From contig NC_035791.1 of NCBI RefSeq assembly GCF_001653235.2, positions 2,418,001 to 2,482,000 on the forward strand: 64,000 nt of DNA. The letters run 5' to 3'. Below are positions 43,125-55,287 of this stretch, piece after piece. Both the position numbers and the translations under genes were made by a program. This DNA is from Pochonia chlamydosporia 170. Its lineage: Eukaryota; Ascomycota; Sordariomycetes; Hypocreales; Clavicipitaceae. Positions within the stretch are counted from its first letter, which is position 1, and each line of letters starts with the position of its first letter. The notes beneath the pieces are model-generated. The model saw only the letters and a program-made list of their open reading frames with translations. It had not been told where the DNA came from and did not search any database.

Positions 43125-46100
43125 ATGACTGAGTCGGCTGTTGTCACAACGACTTTTGGTGGCCACCAGACCAACGTCAACAAAAACTCGAAAACGCATG
43201 GTGGCAGTTTGACGACCGCAAGAACGACGACGGTTATTCCTCCCGGAGGCGCTCTCATGTCAACCTCTGTGATATCTAGAGTCGGAACTGGAGCTGGAGC
43301 TGGACGAGAACATGGACATGGAAGCCGACATGGATGCACCAGCACAGGCACAGGCACAGGCACAGCTACAGGCACCTTGACGACGCCATCTTCGGCTGTG
43401 ATTACGGCTACTACCTGTACCTGCACGCTAGCGGGCTCAACTTCCACTATCAGCTCCACATCCAAGCCTTCGACAGGTGCTGTAACGTCCATGTCACAGG
43501 GAGTGTCCACAAACATGCCCGCAGCAGGTGCAGGTGCATATATCACGAATGACAGACATGGAACTCATCATCATCGCCATCATCCCTCCTCATCTCCCCC
43601 AGCTGTCGCTGCCGCAGCAAGCGGCCATGATCTCGACGACGCCTATGCCCACGTCGACGACCATGAGTCTCCTTCGCTGAAGCTGCATTCGCACCGGCAA
43701 TCGCATACCTCGTCCAAGCTGCCGTCGTTTCGTGCTGCAGATGTAAAGAGCGGATCCTCGGCGCCGTCATCGTTCCCCTCTCAACCACAACTGCACCCGC
43801 ACATGCACCGCCTGCACCACAACCTTCCAGGTCCTGATCCTGGCCAGGCGCCGCACTCACATCACGGCGCCCCCTCGCCAGTGTTGCCCAATCCCGTGCC
43901 CGAACACAACCAGGCCCCATCTATCCCCGACAACATCGCAAACACGGACAGCGTCGCAGACGAAGCCAGGGAACAAACGACAACATCACATCCCTCTTCA
44001 ACCCTCACTGCATCGCCCTTTGCCAACTCACCACCACGGCCGACTGTGCGCTCCCGGGCATCATCTTACCACACTTCACCGGAGTCTGCAACTTCGTCCA
44101 CGTCGTCTCCGTCGGGAGACTTGTCCCCCGTCAACCGGCAGCGTCCCGTATCTTGCCCTGAATCTGGCCTTGCAAACGTCGATCACACGTCCTCCCCGTC
44201 CTCTGCCACCGGCGGCACCAAATATCTAACCCGCCGGGGTCCTGCTTCGCGAAGCTCAAACGGTGTTTCGACATCCGACGGCCCGCCACCTTCGCTCAAC
44301 ACTCAACGTCTTCACGCCGTGGAGGCGGTGGCCCGAACCGCTTCTCAGGCACAGGGACCGGTACAGGCACCGTCACAGTCACAGCATTCTCCTGAAACAC
44401 CAAAGACTGAGGGTGCACAAGGCCAACGAGAGTTCCTTCTGCTCAAGCGGCTGTCCGAGTCCAGCGCATCAGATGAAGGTCGACAGTCCATCCATCAACG
44501 ACGTCCACCAGTATCCGGCAGATCTACCAACAAGAGACACAGTATTCAGCCTGCTGGCAACCTTCCCCCCGGCCAAGTAGCGCCAATTCGGGGATTACGC
44601 TCATCAGGCTCACGCAAGAGCCTAACGCAGGATATGAACTTCACACCTCGCCCTTACGACTTGGGCGAATCTTATGCAACTTCTCCTGAAGACCACACGC
44701 TGCACAACTTTGGTGGCAGACAACCTCAAGGCGGGGTTTCCCTGAACCACACCGACTCTGGCCGGCAAGACGACGGCGGCGATGTCTTTTTGAGAATAGC
44801 TAGAGAAGAACCAGTGCGTCGTTTGCGAGACGAGGAGAACTTTGACGAGACCCAGTCGTCGGTGGTATGTTGCATCCAGGTAGATTTACACAGACAATTC
44901 TGCAACACTTGCTAATTACCTCGCAGTCCGGAGTTAGGAGATCTTCCCACCGTCGCCCCCTGTCGACTTTTGTGCCTTCGTATCAGCATCAGACATCACC
45001 TCCAAGAGCACGGCGATTGTCCGACCAACAAGACAGACCACGCCCTACACATCTCGAGGATGACCAAGGAAGTGAAATCTCCCGGACCACCACATTTCGC
45101 TCCTTGGTTCGGGAGAAAGCTGCCTCTGTGCATCCGGGTGACGAGATTCAGCGGACGCGCTCAGGTGGTGCAAACCTGCGTCCATCTCCCCTCTCCGCAC
45201 GATCCACAGTAGGCTATGATAACAATAGCCAGGAAGGGAGTATTTACGCGCGCAGGCGTGCGTCAATAACTGATAGCCATTCGACACTGGGCGCTCGTAG
45301 CCCTGGGTACAGAGCATCTGGACTGAGCCACAGCCGAAATCACGGCTCATCCCCCTTGGTCAAGACGATTGACTTTCAGAACAGAGCAGGGACGGATGGA
45401 CCTCATGCCCTCGAGGGAACCGAGTCTACAGCATCAACCACAGCACCATCGACTGTCTGGGATGAGCTTGACGATCTCAAATCTCGAATCAATAGACTCG
45501 AATTGACCGGCAAGATACCGCCTACATCTGGGGCTGCAATCTCCAGAATGTCTGACGAGCGGCCAGCTACGGCGACGACGACGGTAACGACCATGTCTGG
45601 ATCCCCCAAACGGCAGCTCAATGGCCAGATTGCCGACGTATCAAGCACTACATCCTCGCAAAAAGAGGCACACCCTATTCTCCACGCAGCTCTACTCAAA
45701 TCACGGCCGTTTTTGAGTTCAGAAGTTTATCAAGCTCTGGAGTCGGCTGCCAATGATGCTATGGCGCTGTCCTCGATGATGGGCATCCCAGGACAACCGG
45801 GACCGATCTCGAGTGCAGCCAGTGTAATCGGTACCGGACCGCCACCCATCACAGACCGACAACTGCGGAGGAAGGCTGATTCGGTTTGCCGAAGCCTCAC
45901 AGAACTTTGCGTGGCTCTTGGGGAGGGAGTTGGCACTGCCAAGGCTCCAGCACCGACCAGCCCGCCAGCGATGGTCCAACATGATGGACCAGCCACACCA
46001 ACAATACCAAAATCCTATAGCGGTCTTCCTGCCCCTCGTCGACCCAGCGTAGCGGAGCAGGGCATACCGAAATCCATCAGCAGCCCGAGGGCTTTGTCCA

Positions 46101-46777
46101 AGTTTGAAGAGCGCAGAAGCTCTATTCTGAATGGAACGATGCTACCTTCACCACGTCCCACAGGTTCAACACCCACTACGCCGAGCGAAGGAAACCCTCA
46201 ACGAAGATCGTCCCTTATGATTTCACGGACCCGTCGTGCCGGAACTGAGGAGCCAGAGCTTACTCGAACACCAACAACAATATTGAGGTCTCGACGCGCT
46301 GGGACCGAAGAACCAGAGGAAGGTCGACAGACGTCATTCTTCTCAAGGAATCGTCGAGGCACAGTGGGCGAAGACGGCGACGAAGGAAGATTCCGACCTC
46401 CCTCCCGGGCTGGGACAGATGTCAACATGCTAAGAGGTCAAGGACGAGAGTACCCATCGGAAACACAGGCGACGCTGCCTGACCATACTTCCCAGGTCCC
46501 TTCAGCACTTCCACGTCGCAGATTTCTTTCGACCAACCACCACCCCTCGCGTCTTGCTAGTCCTGCCGGCTCCAATTCTGTGTCGCCAAGGAGGTATTAT
46601 GATCGACAAACAGGAGAACAAGATATGGCCGAGACTAGTACAGAGTCACCAGTTCAACGACAAGGCCCACCGCTGAGTAAAGGCATCGCCCACGCCCGTA
46701 CTAGTAGCCTTAGCACGCGGCGAAATAGGGATAGCATGATTTCGAGCCCTGGCGCCGCAACCGGGTCCTATAGATGA
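43125..46777 (+). CDS. Large low-complexity Ser/Thr/Pro-rich protein, unrecognised
   Basis: A 1196-residue protein in two exons (43125-44864, 44927-46777); the 62-base intron has GTATGT/CAG ends and a GCTAAT branch site, joining ETQSSV to SGVRRSSH. The N-terminal 150 residues are Thr/Gly/Ser-rich with a TGTGTGT run encoded by an imperfect hexamer repeat. The block SSKLPSFRAADVKSG near residue 200 and the helical segment WDELDDLKSRINRLELTGKI near 750 are the best candidates for conserved motifs; a second helical region (about 820-920) includes LKSRPFLSSEVYQALESAA and QLRRKADSVCRSLTELC. Around 1010-1040 the motif RRAGTEEPE occurs twice. No signal peptide or membrane segment is evident. It looks like a regulatory or scaffold protein, but I recognise no characterised family. 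Two upstream ORFs crowd the start codon (see findings). Confidence 0.8.
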
Positions 46778-47658
46778 TGCTCGTGAGGAGCCGCAATCCC
46801 ATTTACGCTTTACGCCTGTACATGTATTCATTATGGACTATTGCGCAGCTGACTTTGAAAAAAGTCTTGTGGACCAGTCGCAAAGAGACCGTCTGTTACG
46901 TACCTTTTTACTTCAGATTTTGACGATTCAATGAAGCGGAATGCTGGACTTTTTTGCTTTCTCTCTATTTTCTCACGCTCATTTTGTCATTCATGACGAC
47001 GACGACTTCGGTTTGTTCCCTTGTTCCTTTTCATCTCTATTTTCTTCCCTGTTTCTTACTCTGTATAATATCAACGTACATCACGCACAAAACAACCCAT
47101 AAACCGAATTTGGTACTCTGGCTTAAGCTGGACATGAGAACCACCGCTGGGACTGCATAACGATATAACGAGATGCATTGTCTGTCACTGAGGTGGCGAA
47201 ACGGCCTTTGGTCTGCATTTTTCGACTGTATGGGTGGACGAATAGTTATTTATGTACGATAGGTCTTGGTTGTAATCGGATTTTTTATATTGTCATGGAG
47301 ACTTTGTTGCCATCTATGTGAATGAAATTCAGATGTATGTGTTTGCTGCTTGTGAAGAGGCAAGTTTGAATGGTTGGTGTTAGCCGCATGAGTCACACTG
47401 TGTTGGGCTGGGTGGACATGAACAATGTCAGCCTCACGCTTTGTTGAGCATATAAATTCCATCCTCTGCCATAGATTTTGAAATGTAGTTACCATTCATA
47501 TTTCTGAGCCATCCAGCTTGCTAGAGTAGTCCTGCTATTAGCACCATAACTTTGAGACTCGTGCAAGCCCCACTTTGAACCTCAACATTCTAAACCACCT
47601 TCTCTGCACCGCAGAACAGACTCAAAAGCACCGAACTCAGCCAGGAGATACAGCAAAA
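46778..47658. other. Intergenic region between the 43.1-kb gene and tpt1
   Basis: Contains a 3' UTR and the tpt1 promoter. An open frame continues upstream of tpt1 to a TTG at 47575 without an ATG, so it is leader. No further gene seen. Confidence 0.6.
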
Positions 47659-48548
47659 ATGTCCAATAACGAAGCTCATATAGCCCTCGAAGACAAAGCA
47701 CAACCCCGGTCCTCGCGGTCCTCCGGACGCAGAGGCGGCCGCGGTGGCGGCAGATCAGAGGGCCGTGAAGTCCAAATCTCCAAAGCGCTCTCCAAACTAC
47801 TGAGACATCAGGCTGAGAATGCGGGCATCAAGCTCGACGACGAGGGGTTCGCACCCCTAGACCGCGTGGTATGTCCCTCTATCTCCTCAATTCCACATAA
47901 CAAAGCTGACTTTGCGAAAAGCTAGCATGGGGTCCTATCAAATCCCTGTCGCCTGATCTCGCAGAAATCAAGGACATTGTTGAAACGAACGCCAAAAAAC
48001 GATTCACTCTCAAACCTACTGACCCGTCTGTATCTGAACCAGCTACTGCTTCAGGGTATCTCATCCGCGCGAACCAGGGCCACTCCATCAAAGTCGATGA
48101 GACGGCGTTATTCAAGCCCATCCAAGTAGGCGACGAGGATTTTCCGCAAAAGGTAGTCCACGGTACGTATTTTGCGTTCTGGAAGGCGATTCTTGAGACG
48201 GGGGGCTTGAAGCCCATGACGAGGGGGCACATTCACTGTTCGGATAAGACGCCTGAGGAGGGGGCCGTGAGTGGGATGAGGAAAGATGCGGAGTTGTTGG
48301 TTGAGATTGATATCGAGGGGAGTTTGAGGGACGGCGTGACGTGGTGGAGGAGTGACAATGGGGTTCTTCTGACGGATGGGGGGGAGGGAGGAGTTCTAGG
48401 GACGAGGTATTTCAAGTTGGTGACGAGTAGGACTGTTGATGTGGGTGTTTTGTGGGAGGACGGGGTGAAAGTTGCTGATTTGCCGGCGGGTTTGAAGTTT
48501 AGAGTGCCGTCGGGTAAGAGGGCTGGAGGGAGTGGTAAGAGGTCATGA
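47659..48548 (+). CDS. tpt1: tRNA 2'-phosphotransferase (Tpt1/KptA)
   Basis: A 278-residue enzyme in two exons (47659-47868, 47922-48548) that performs the last step of tRNA splicing: it moves the 2'-phosphate left at the ligated junction to NAD+, giving ADP-ribose 1''-2''-cyclic phosphate. The four family active-site residues are visible: R49-H50 in KLLRHQ, R119 in YLIRANQGHS and R190 in SGMRKDAEL. Other family blocks are HGTYFAFW (150-157) and RGHIHCS (171-177). The first 36 residues are Gly/Arg-rich (RRGGRGGGR), possibly an RNA-contacting or nuclear-targeting tail. The intron has GTATGT...AAAAG ends with CTGAC as branch site, joining DRV to LAWGPIKS. The gene is convergent with the dsRNA-binding-protein gene; only 71 bases separate the stops. 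Confidence 0.95.
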
Positions 48549-48619
48549 CTTCGTTGTGGTATCTGATATCCTAGGCTATTTTCCTTATTTATCTCCCTTG
48601 TTTTGGAAGTGTACAAAAA

Positions 48620-49676
48620 TCACAGAGTACTCTCCCCGCCAGTCTTCGGGGAATTCGCAGCCGACCATAGATTCTGAAACGTATCCTGCCTCCGTTGCAA
48701 TTCTCCCTTCAGCCACGCGAGCACACTCTCCGCCATCTTCAACTTTGCTTGGCTCTGACCAACGACGCCGCTCACAATGCCTAGATCAGAGGGTACTCGT
48801 AGGGCGTTTTTGAAAACAGGCTGTCCGCGGAACATATTCTCCCCCACTGGATCAGGCTCTATTCTGTAGGTAGGGTTATCGAGGGCCAGGCGGCTCGTAA
48901 GGTTGGCTATCTGCTCGAAAATGGATGTGCTTGCCGAGCGGGAACTGGACATGGATGTCTGTGAGATGCTCGGCGACGGTGTGGGTGCTGGTACTGCTCT
49001 AGGTGAAAGGCTGGTCTGTTTACTCATGGGCTGTTTTAGAGGAGGCTGAAATTGCGGCCGTGGTAGCTGTAATGGCGAAACCGAAGGTCGATCTAAGTGC
49101 ATCTTGCCGGCACCGGATTGTTGTGTGAGATAATGGAGGGCATGCTTGGCAGCAAATTGTTTGGCGTTCTGCAACGTCCATCAGTACTAAGTAGGCTTGT
49201 TTACTATCTTGAGAAAGTACCTTTTTCGACTGAAAGAACGGCGCCTGTTGTCCAACGGAGAACCCATATCCAGCACGAGGAAACGATCCGTGCCGCTCAA
49301 CAGTGCAGACCGTCTGCCAAAGAGGCTGGAAGTGTCCGTCGACGGGGATACTGACGGGTTCTTGGTCCGCAAAGATGGGATTGCTCAAACGGAGAGATTG
49401 TACTCGCTCTGTTTTCAAAATCCGTTAAAGACATGTTTGGAAGTGAAATTGTCGCTCTTGGAAGGGAGCCATACGCATCAACTGACTCACATAGTCGTGG
49501 TCACTAACGTCGGGTTCATCGTTGAAAGACACGAATTGCGAGACGGCTTGGAGTTGGGAACGGCTCAGGGCAACGGGTTGGCCTGTTTGTATTTCATGGG
49601 CAATTTTTTGCTGAACCCATTGGAGGAGCTTGTCCCATGGTACGGGGATGGTGGGCGTTGAGTCGGCGGTTGACAT
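48620..49676 (-). CDS. Double-stranded-RNA-binding protein
   Basis: A 312-residue protein in three exons read downward: 49676-49475, 49408-49221, 49168-48620 (939 bases, in frame). The first dsRNA-binding domain spans about 58-150: DYVSQLMQRVQSLRLSNPIFADQEPV, a beta region with LWQTVCTVERHG and GYGFSVGQQAPFFQSKK, then the helix NAKQFAAKHALHYL, the classic KKxAK...AA..AL signature, split by intron 2. A Pro/Ser-rich linker follows. A second, more divergent copy ends the chain (YRIEPDPVGENMFRGQPVF...SQAKLKMAESVLAWL). No RNase III, helicase or deaminase domain is present, so it probably works as a partner in RNA processing or silencing. Intron 1 could be mistaken for a 24-base gap; the donor at 49474 (C|GTATGG) restores the domain. 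Confidence 0.85.
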
Positions 49677-50225
49677 GTTGGAGGGTGATGCCTAAGGTGC
49701 GGCGTGGAATTGATGGCGCGGCAGAGGATATTTGATGGTTAGTTGGTGAGCGTAGGTGAGTACGTTGTCGGTGTCATTATTGTGAGATTAAAATGCCTGT
49801 GAGCAAGATTATGAGGCGGCGTTGTCGGGTCTTTATGAGGTAGTATTGGGAGAGCAGCTGGTTGTTGGCTCAAAGGACATGGAGCCGCTTCACTTTTTTG
49901 TTCCGGTGGGGGTGAGTGAGCCTTGTTGTGCTTTGCTTTCCACCAACTGGCTTATACTTTTCACAGCTCCTTTGTGACACTACATAGAACTGCTGACGAC
50001 CATCCTCATTGAGTCTCATGCATATGCAGTAGAAAAAGACACAAGGAAGAAAGGCGACCTTGTCGAATTGAGTTTTCCTTAGGAAAAAATGGGCCAGATT
50101 TATTCTTTGTTCTGTTATGAATAGCAACTATATGCTACCTCATCCTAGGCATGCTATCAAAGATGTACAGAGTATTCTCAACGCCAATATCCGGGCTATG
50201 CCTATCAAATCACAATTGTCTCCAA
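49677..50225. other. Intergenic region between two minus-strand genes
   Basis: Promoter of the dsRNA-binding-protein gene and 3' end of the efg1 gene. No gene seen. Confidence 0.6.
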
Positions 50226-51208
50226 CTACATTTCCTCAAAGAATCCACCATCATCATCGTCATCAGACTTGTTCGCAGGCATCGCCTCACGCATAAGCCT
50301 TCTTCGCTCTCTTCTGTTGAGTTGCGGCTGTTCCTTGCCCTGCTTGCCGGTCGTATCCTTGACAGAGACAGGGTGTTTCTGCTCCTGAGTCTTTTTGGCT
50401 TGCGGCCTCGGCACTGTGTTGTTTGATGCAGCTTTATTCACCGCTGCACGATACTTCTTTGGAGCAGGCGCTGAATCGCCTGCCGATCTCCTCTCCCGTA
50501 ACTGCTTCAACGCATCAAGTCCCTCTTCCATGGTCTTCTCGACGACAGACCACATCGGCGGTCGTTCAGAGTTAAGAGCAGCTTTGGCTATCGGGGTCTG
50601 TTTTGTCTCACTGGCGTCCGCTGCATCCTCCTCCTCGTCTTTGCCTTCTGCTTTCTGACTCCCGTACAAGCTGATGTAAGGTTCTACATGAGGATGATAC
50701 ATCGTGTACGCTTCATCAACCTCCGCAATGTGAAGTTGGCGTCTCAGATCTTCAATATCGTCGGCATCAGGATTTTGCTCCATCTTGCGTTTGAGTTGCT
50801 TTGCTAATCGCGAAGCTTTCTTTCGTTCTTCAACCCATTGGCGTTAGCAAATGCTTAGGGAAAAAGCAAAACGGACACTCAAATACGCTTACCAAAAAAT
50901 CGAACCATGTGATATTTCGAAATCATTGCACTTCGCTTCTTCTGAAAAGATTTGTCTGAGACGGTGGACTTGTGTGCCTCCAGTTCTCGTTGCATGTCAT
51001 TTTGAATATTGGCGGGGAGATCCTTCTTCCGCTGTAGCAATCTTTCGATATTCCGAGCCCTCTTCCTTGAAAATCCCAGGCTGCCCTCCTTCGCCTTGTG
51101 CTTGCCGGTTCCGTATTGCTTCTGGCGCTTCGGATTGAAGCCGTTTGCTCGGGGCGGTCGTGCTTGCGACTCTGCATCGTTGTCGACGTCGGAAAATGGT
51201 CGCTTCAT
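50226..51208 (-). CDS. efg1: rRNA-processing protein Efg1
   Basis: A 305-residue nucleolar factor in two exons (51208-50893 and 50827-50226), involved in 18S rRNA maturation and small-subunit assembly in yeast. The N-terminus is basic and carries the family helix: KRARNIERLLQRKKDLPANI (about 48-67), KSFQKKRSAMISKYHMVRFF, then after the intron ERKKASRLAKQLKRKMEQ. The conserved block LRRQLHIAEVDEAYTMYHPHVEPYISLY follows, and the C-terminal half is charged with RRERRRLMREAMPAN near the end. Length and coiled basic core fit fungal Efg1. The intron has GTAAGC/AAG ends and a GCTAAC branch site 19 bases before the acceptor. It is divergent from the Sea4 gene; 700 bases separate the two starts. Confidence 0.92.
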
Positions 51209-51908
51209 GTCTATGAGTGGTCGCTAGACTACAGACGAATTGGAACCGAGTTGAGTCTGAAATATACGGAGTTGGAATGTCAATTCGAGGGCAAAAGCAC
51301 ACCCAGTGGTGATGGGATTGATGCGCTTGGGTGAAAGAGATGGGCAACTTTTTTGATGGACGGTGTGGGGACTTTGCTTTGGGACAAAAAAATATAGGCG
51401 CTAACCAACTTGGAGCCGCTGTTATCTTATCGCTGTTGAGCACCAAACCCCACAACATTCAGCAGCCGGGGAGGAAGGAGCTGTCCAGCTTGCTGGCCAA
51501 TCACCGCCTGAGCTCCTCCCTGTACTACTGGTTGTACTACAAAGCACCAGGCGCATGCGGAGGAACCGTCAAATCGTCTGCGATACATTGGTCGACGTCG
51601 CCGTGTCCAATATATGCAACGTCGACTCGCGACGAACCGTTTCGTGGTAGAAATTACTACCAGGCCAGTTTCGCGGAGCCATGCAGCTGGTCAACGAGCT
51701 CCAAAGGTCAATGGCAGCGTCGGTCAGCGGCTAAGGACAGCTCCTTGTTACTGGGCATCATCTTCCTTCACCATCGCATCGCAAAGCTCTCATCCGCAGA
51801 GAATCTGAGTCGCGAAACACGAGCACCACGTTGGGCGCAATTTGTGCCCTTAGGTTCGCGGCCATCTCAAAGTACAAGTAAAGGGCTGCCAGGCATTCAT
51901 CATTCAAA
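51209..51908. other. Divergent promoter region between efg1 and sea4
   Basis: Intergenic region between two start codons. Open frames crossing it are short and unlike known proteins. No gene seen. Confidence 0.6.
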
Positions 51909-54900
51909 ATGGATCGGCCGGAGCCTGGACTGGTGAAGTGGTCACCAAACTCATCTGTCGACAGCTTTGTTCATATTAATTTACAGCACCGCGTTGTACA
52001 ACTGTATGAACCCACTGGTCATGCTAATAAAAATCAATTTGATTTTTCAAAGCTCAGCCGGCACGATGATTTCCCTCCTCTCACGACCTATGATTGGTCT
52101 CCGGCAGACACCAGCCTGCTAGCTGTCGGCACGAGCTCTGGAATCATCAATCTTTTGAAAATTGACGACAATTCTAACGCATATGCCGAAATTGGGTTAA
52201 AGATGGCACGAACTTGCCAGGCAGTTGCGTTCAATACCGGTGGCCTCCTTGCTGTTGGTCTTGATCGTGTACGAATGGATCAGAGCCTCCACGTCTGGGA
52301 TGTCAGTCGCCTCTCTACCCAGGAGGCGCCCAAGATAGGGTTTCCGAATGCTGCATCCACCTTCGTTGACTCTTACACGAGGCTTGAGCCAAGCGTTTCC
52401 GTTTCGAGTATCAAGTTTTTCGAAGATAGCCCACTCACCCTCGTCGCGGGCATCAAGGGTCAAGGCGTAAGAATATGCGATCTTCGAGGTATGCCACCAA
52501 AACTCTGTCAAGGTCCGTTGATACACTTGATTACTGACACTGTCTAGACCCGGGCGGAAACATCACGTTTCAAACAAAATGCAACAACAACCTGGCTATT
52601 GACTACGTTGACCAGAATTTCTTCGCATCATCTGCTTTGGATCATCCTGGCGTCATGATTTGGGATCGAAGAGCCACATCCCGACCAGTGGCCTCTCATT
52701 CATATATGCAAGCTGTTGAAGAGGACGAACTGCCATGGGGAGGAACTCTTCGGCTTGACAAGGTGATAGAGACTGACTCTGATCCCTTTTTGACCGAAGG
52801 CAAACACTCTCTTGTTCGGTCGCTTCGATATTGTCGCGACCGACGTGGATTACTGGCAGCACTTTCGCCAACAGGGCAGCTGAAAGTTCTGGAAACGACC
52901 AAGGAAATTGTGTCTGCTGGCATGGCGCCACACGAGGGCCCTGAGTTGCTGCAGGTTCAAAGGTCTCACGAGATGGATGTATCATATCGAGATAACTCTA
53001 GACGGAACGACCGAATCGTCTCATTTGACTGGGTCACCTTGGATTCCACAGCCCTACGGCCCAGACTGTTGGTTCTCCGGGCGAACGGTGCCTTTGATAT
53101 CCTAGAGCAACCGTCTCGAACTTCAGACCACGTCTATAAACTCGTCCCATGGCAAGCCCCCCATAGGGGCTTGGAAGGTAAGCAGGCCGTGACAGTCAGT
53201 CAAAAGCAGAGAAGGACGCTGACTCACTCTAGAAAATTCGCCATATCTTGACCTGATGCAGTTTGAACCAACGCAGACATCAGAGATTCTGGGGCCTTTG
53301 ATCACTGAGCAGGCATTGTCAGACGTGCCCATCTTTGGACCAGAAAAGAGCGGCATAGTGGGACGTATTAGCAGTGCTTTGAAGGATAGTGCGTCCGTAT
53401 CGGCCACTGTTGAGCATGTAGATGAAATTTCTCGCCCGTTGCCAGAATCGTTTTTCAACGCCACCTCTATCACGCAAAAATTGAAAAGCATCAGGGCATA
53501 TGTCCGTGACGAACAGGCTGATCAACAAGCGGAAGACGAGCAACATGCTCAAGAAAATGGCCCCAAACATCTAGACAACAGGCCTAATGAAATATCCTTG
53601 GCTTCAAACAGCTTGGTATCCTGTCGAGAGATACATGAAGCCCTGCTCGGCACCCTGGCGACGGTGAAAGGTCTACCGAGGGAGGCGCAATGTGTGGTTG
53701 ACCATTCAATGCTCCTCCGAGCAAAGGAGAAGTATCTCTTTGACGCGGCTACCAATCGGACCGTATTATCTGACGATTCCTGGCGAAGGTTTCTCTGGGA
53801 CTGGGTAGCAGGTATGTTTTCTCTTCTCTCCATCGCGTCACATCAACCGAGTATTTGGCCTGACACTTTAATAGATGCCGAAATGGCCGCTGATGACGGA
53901 GGCATGCTCCTCGGGAACATGGATCTCAGCTACCTTGGTGTTCATTCTATATGGACAAACGATCTCGGTACGATCATAAAAGTCCCTCCGCAAGCTTCAT
54001 CAACCCACTAACATGTAGCCAGGCAAAAACTCTATCACCCGTCTCGCACCTGGCGCCGCCATCCCCGATCCCTCCCACTGGGAACGCGTCATCGGTCAGT
54101 TCTGCAAGAAACGCCGTCTCCCCAAATTCGACGGCGCTCCCACCAAGAAACCCTTCCATCGTCAACTCTGCCTCGAAATCTGCAGCTGGGGCGACCCCCA
54201 GCGCCACGACCCCAACGGCGTTGATCGCGAAGCTGACCCTGAATATCCCACCGCCATCCACACCATGGTCGCTTCACGCGCTCTCTTCCGCGGTGACACC
54301 GAACAAGCCATCTCCATCCTCAAAAAAGCCAGCGCCGTCCACCCCGAACTTCTCTTCGTCTCCCTGTCCCTCCAGCTCCTGGGCCGAGGCGGCAAGCACC
54401 TCCCCAAAGAACACCTCGAGCTCGACGACGCCGTGGCATCCAAAACAGACCCCTACCTCCGCGCCATCTCCTCCCTCATCGCAACAGGAGACTGGAGTTC
54501 CATTGCGAACCAGCGCTCCCTCCCGCTTACAGATCGTGCTGTCGTCGCCGTACGAAACTTTGACGACAACCAGCTCACCAAATGGCTCGAGGAGAACGTC
54601 TCCCTCGCCATAGAGGACGGCGACATAGAGGGCATTGCACTCACAGGTATTACGGACAAGCTAGTTGATATATTCGCTCGCTATGTCCAGAAATTCCATG
54701 ACGTCCAAACAGCGACGCTGGTTCTGTCCATCGCATACCCCCGCTACATAGACGACATCCGGTGCCGAGCCTGGCGCAACGCCTACAGAGCCCACCTCCA
54801 ACGACACAGACTCTTCTTCCAGCGTACAAAGTTTGAAGTCGAGTCTACCAAACGTTCCAAGCGCGATGGCGTGCCGACCCTCAAGCCCCCGTCACGCCAA

Positions 54901-55287
54901 ATCGCCCTCCGGTGCGTCTACTGCGATGCCGAGACGTCCCTTGCGAATCAGGGCGTCGCACCACCGACATCCAACCCGACATTGGAGACCCGAAACCCCT
55001 TGTTGGCAACGAGTATCAGTTCTGGAATTAGCTGTCCTAACTGTGGAAGGCATCTGCCCCGATGTGTGGTCTGCTTGGAAGTTGTAGGCGTCCCGCGGTC
55101 GGATAAGCCCGAAGAGAAGGAGTCTACACGCATGGCAGGACGGTTTCCTACGTTTTGTCTACGTTGCGACCATGTTCTTCACTTGGATCATGCGAGGCAA
55201 TGGTTTGCAAGACACGTCGAGTGTCCTGTGCCCGAGTGTAGGTGCATGTGTAATTTCAGGGCTAATCCCGAACTGAGTTATCATTGA
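51909..55287 (+). CDS. sea4: SEA/GATOR2 complex subunit Sea4 (Mio homologue)
   Basis: A 1048-residue protein in five exons: 51909-52488, 52548-53177, 53233-53811, 53875-53967, 54023-55287 (3147 coding bases). It belongs to the vacuole-associated SEACAT/GATOR2 complex that relieves inhibition of TORC1 when amino acids are present. The N-terminus forms a WD-repeat propeller (VKWSPNSSVDSFVHIN, YDWSPADTSLLAVGTSSG, LHVWDVSRL, GVMIWDRRA), the middle is alpha-solenoid-like, with SHWERVIGQFCKKRRLPKFD and LFRGDTEQAISILKKA, and the C-terminus (from about 924) holds the zinc-ribbon/RING-like module: CVYCDAE, CPNCGRHLPRCVVCLE, FCLRCDHVLHLDH, CPVPECRCMC. This order is diagnostic for Mio/Sea4. All four introns are 55-63 bases. 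Intron 4 has two nearby AG acceptors; the second (CCAG|GCAAAA) keeps frame. Confidence 0.95.

Noticed and set aside
48233..48616. Minus-strand frame antisense to tpt1
   Set aside because: Shadow of the tpt1 second exon; composition follows from its codon use.
49409..49432. A 24-base intron in the dsRBD gene
   Set aside because: The GT...AG pair is far too short for a fungal intron and creates a stop; using the donor at 49474 gives a 66-base intron and restores the dsRBD.
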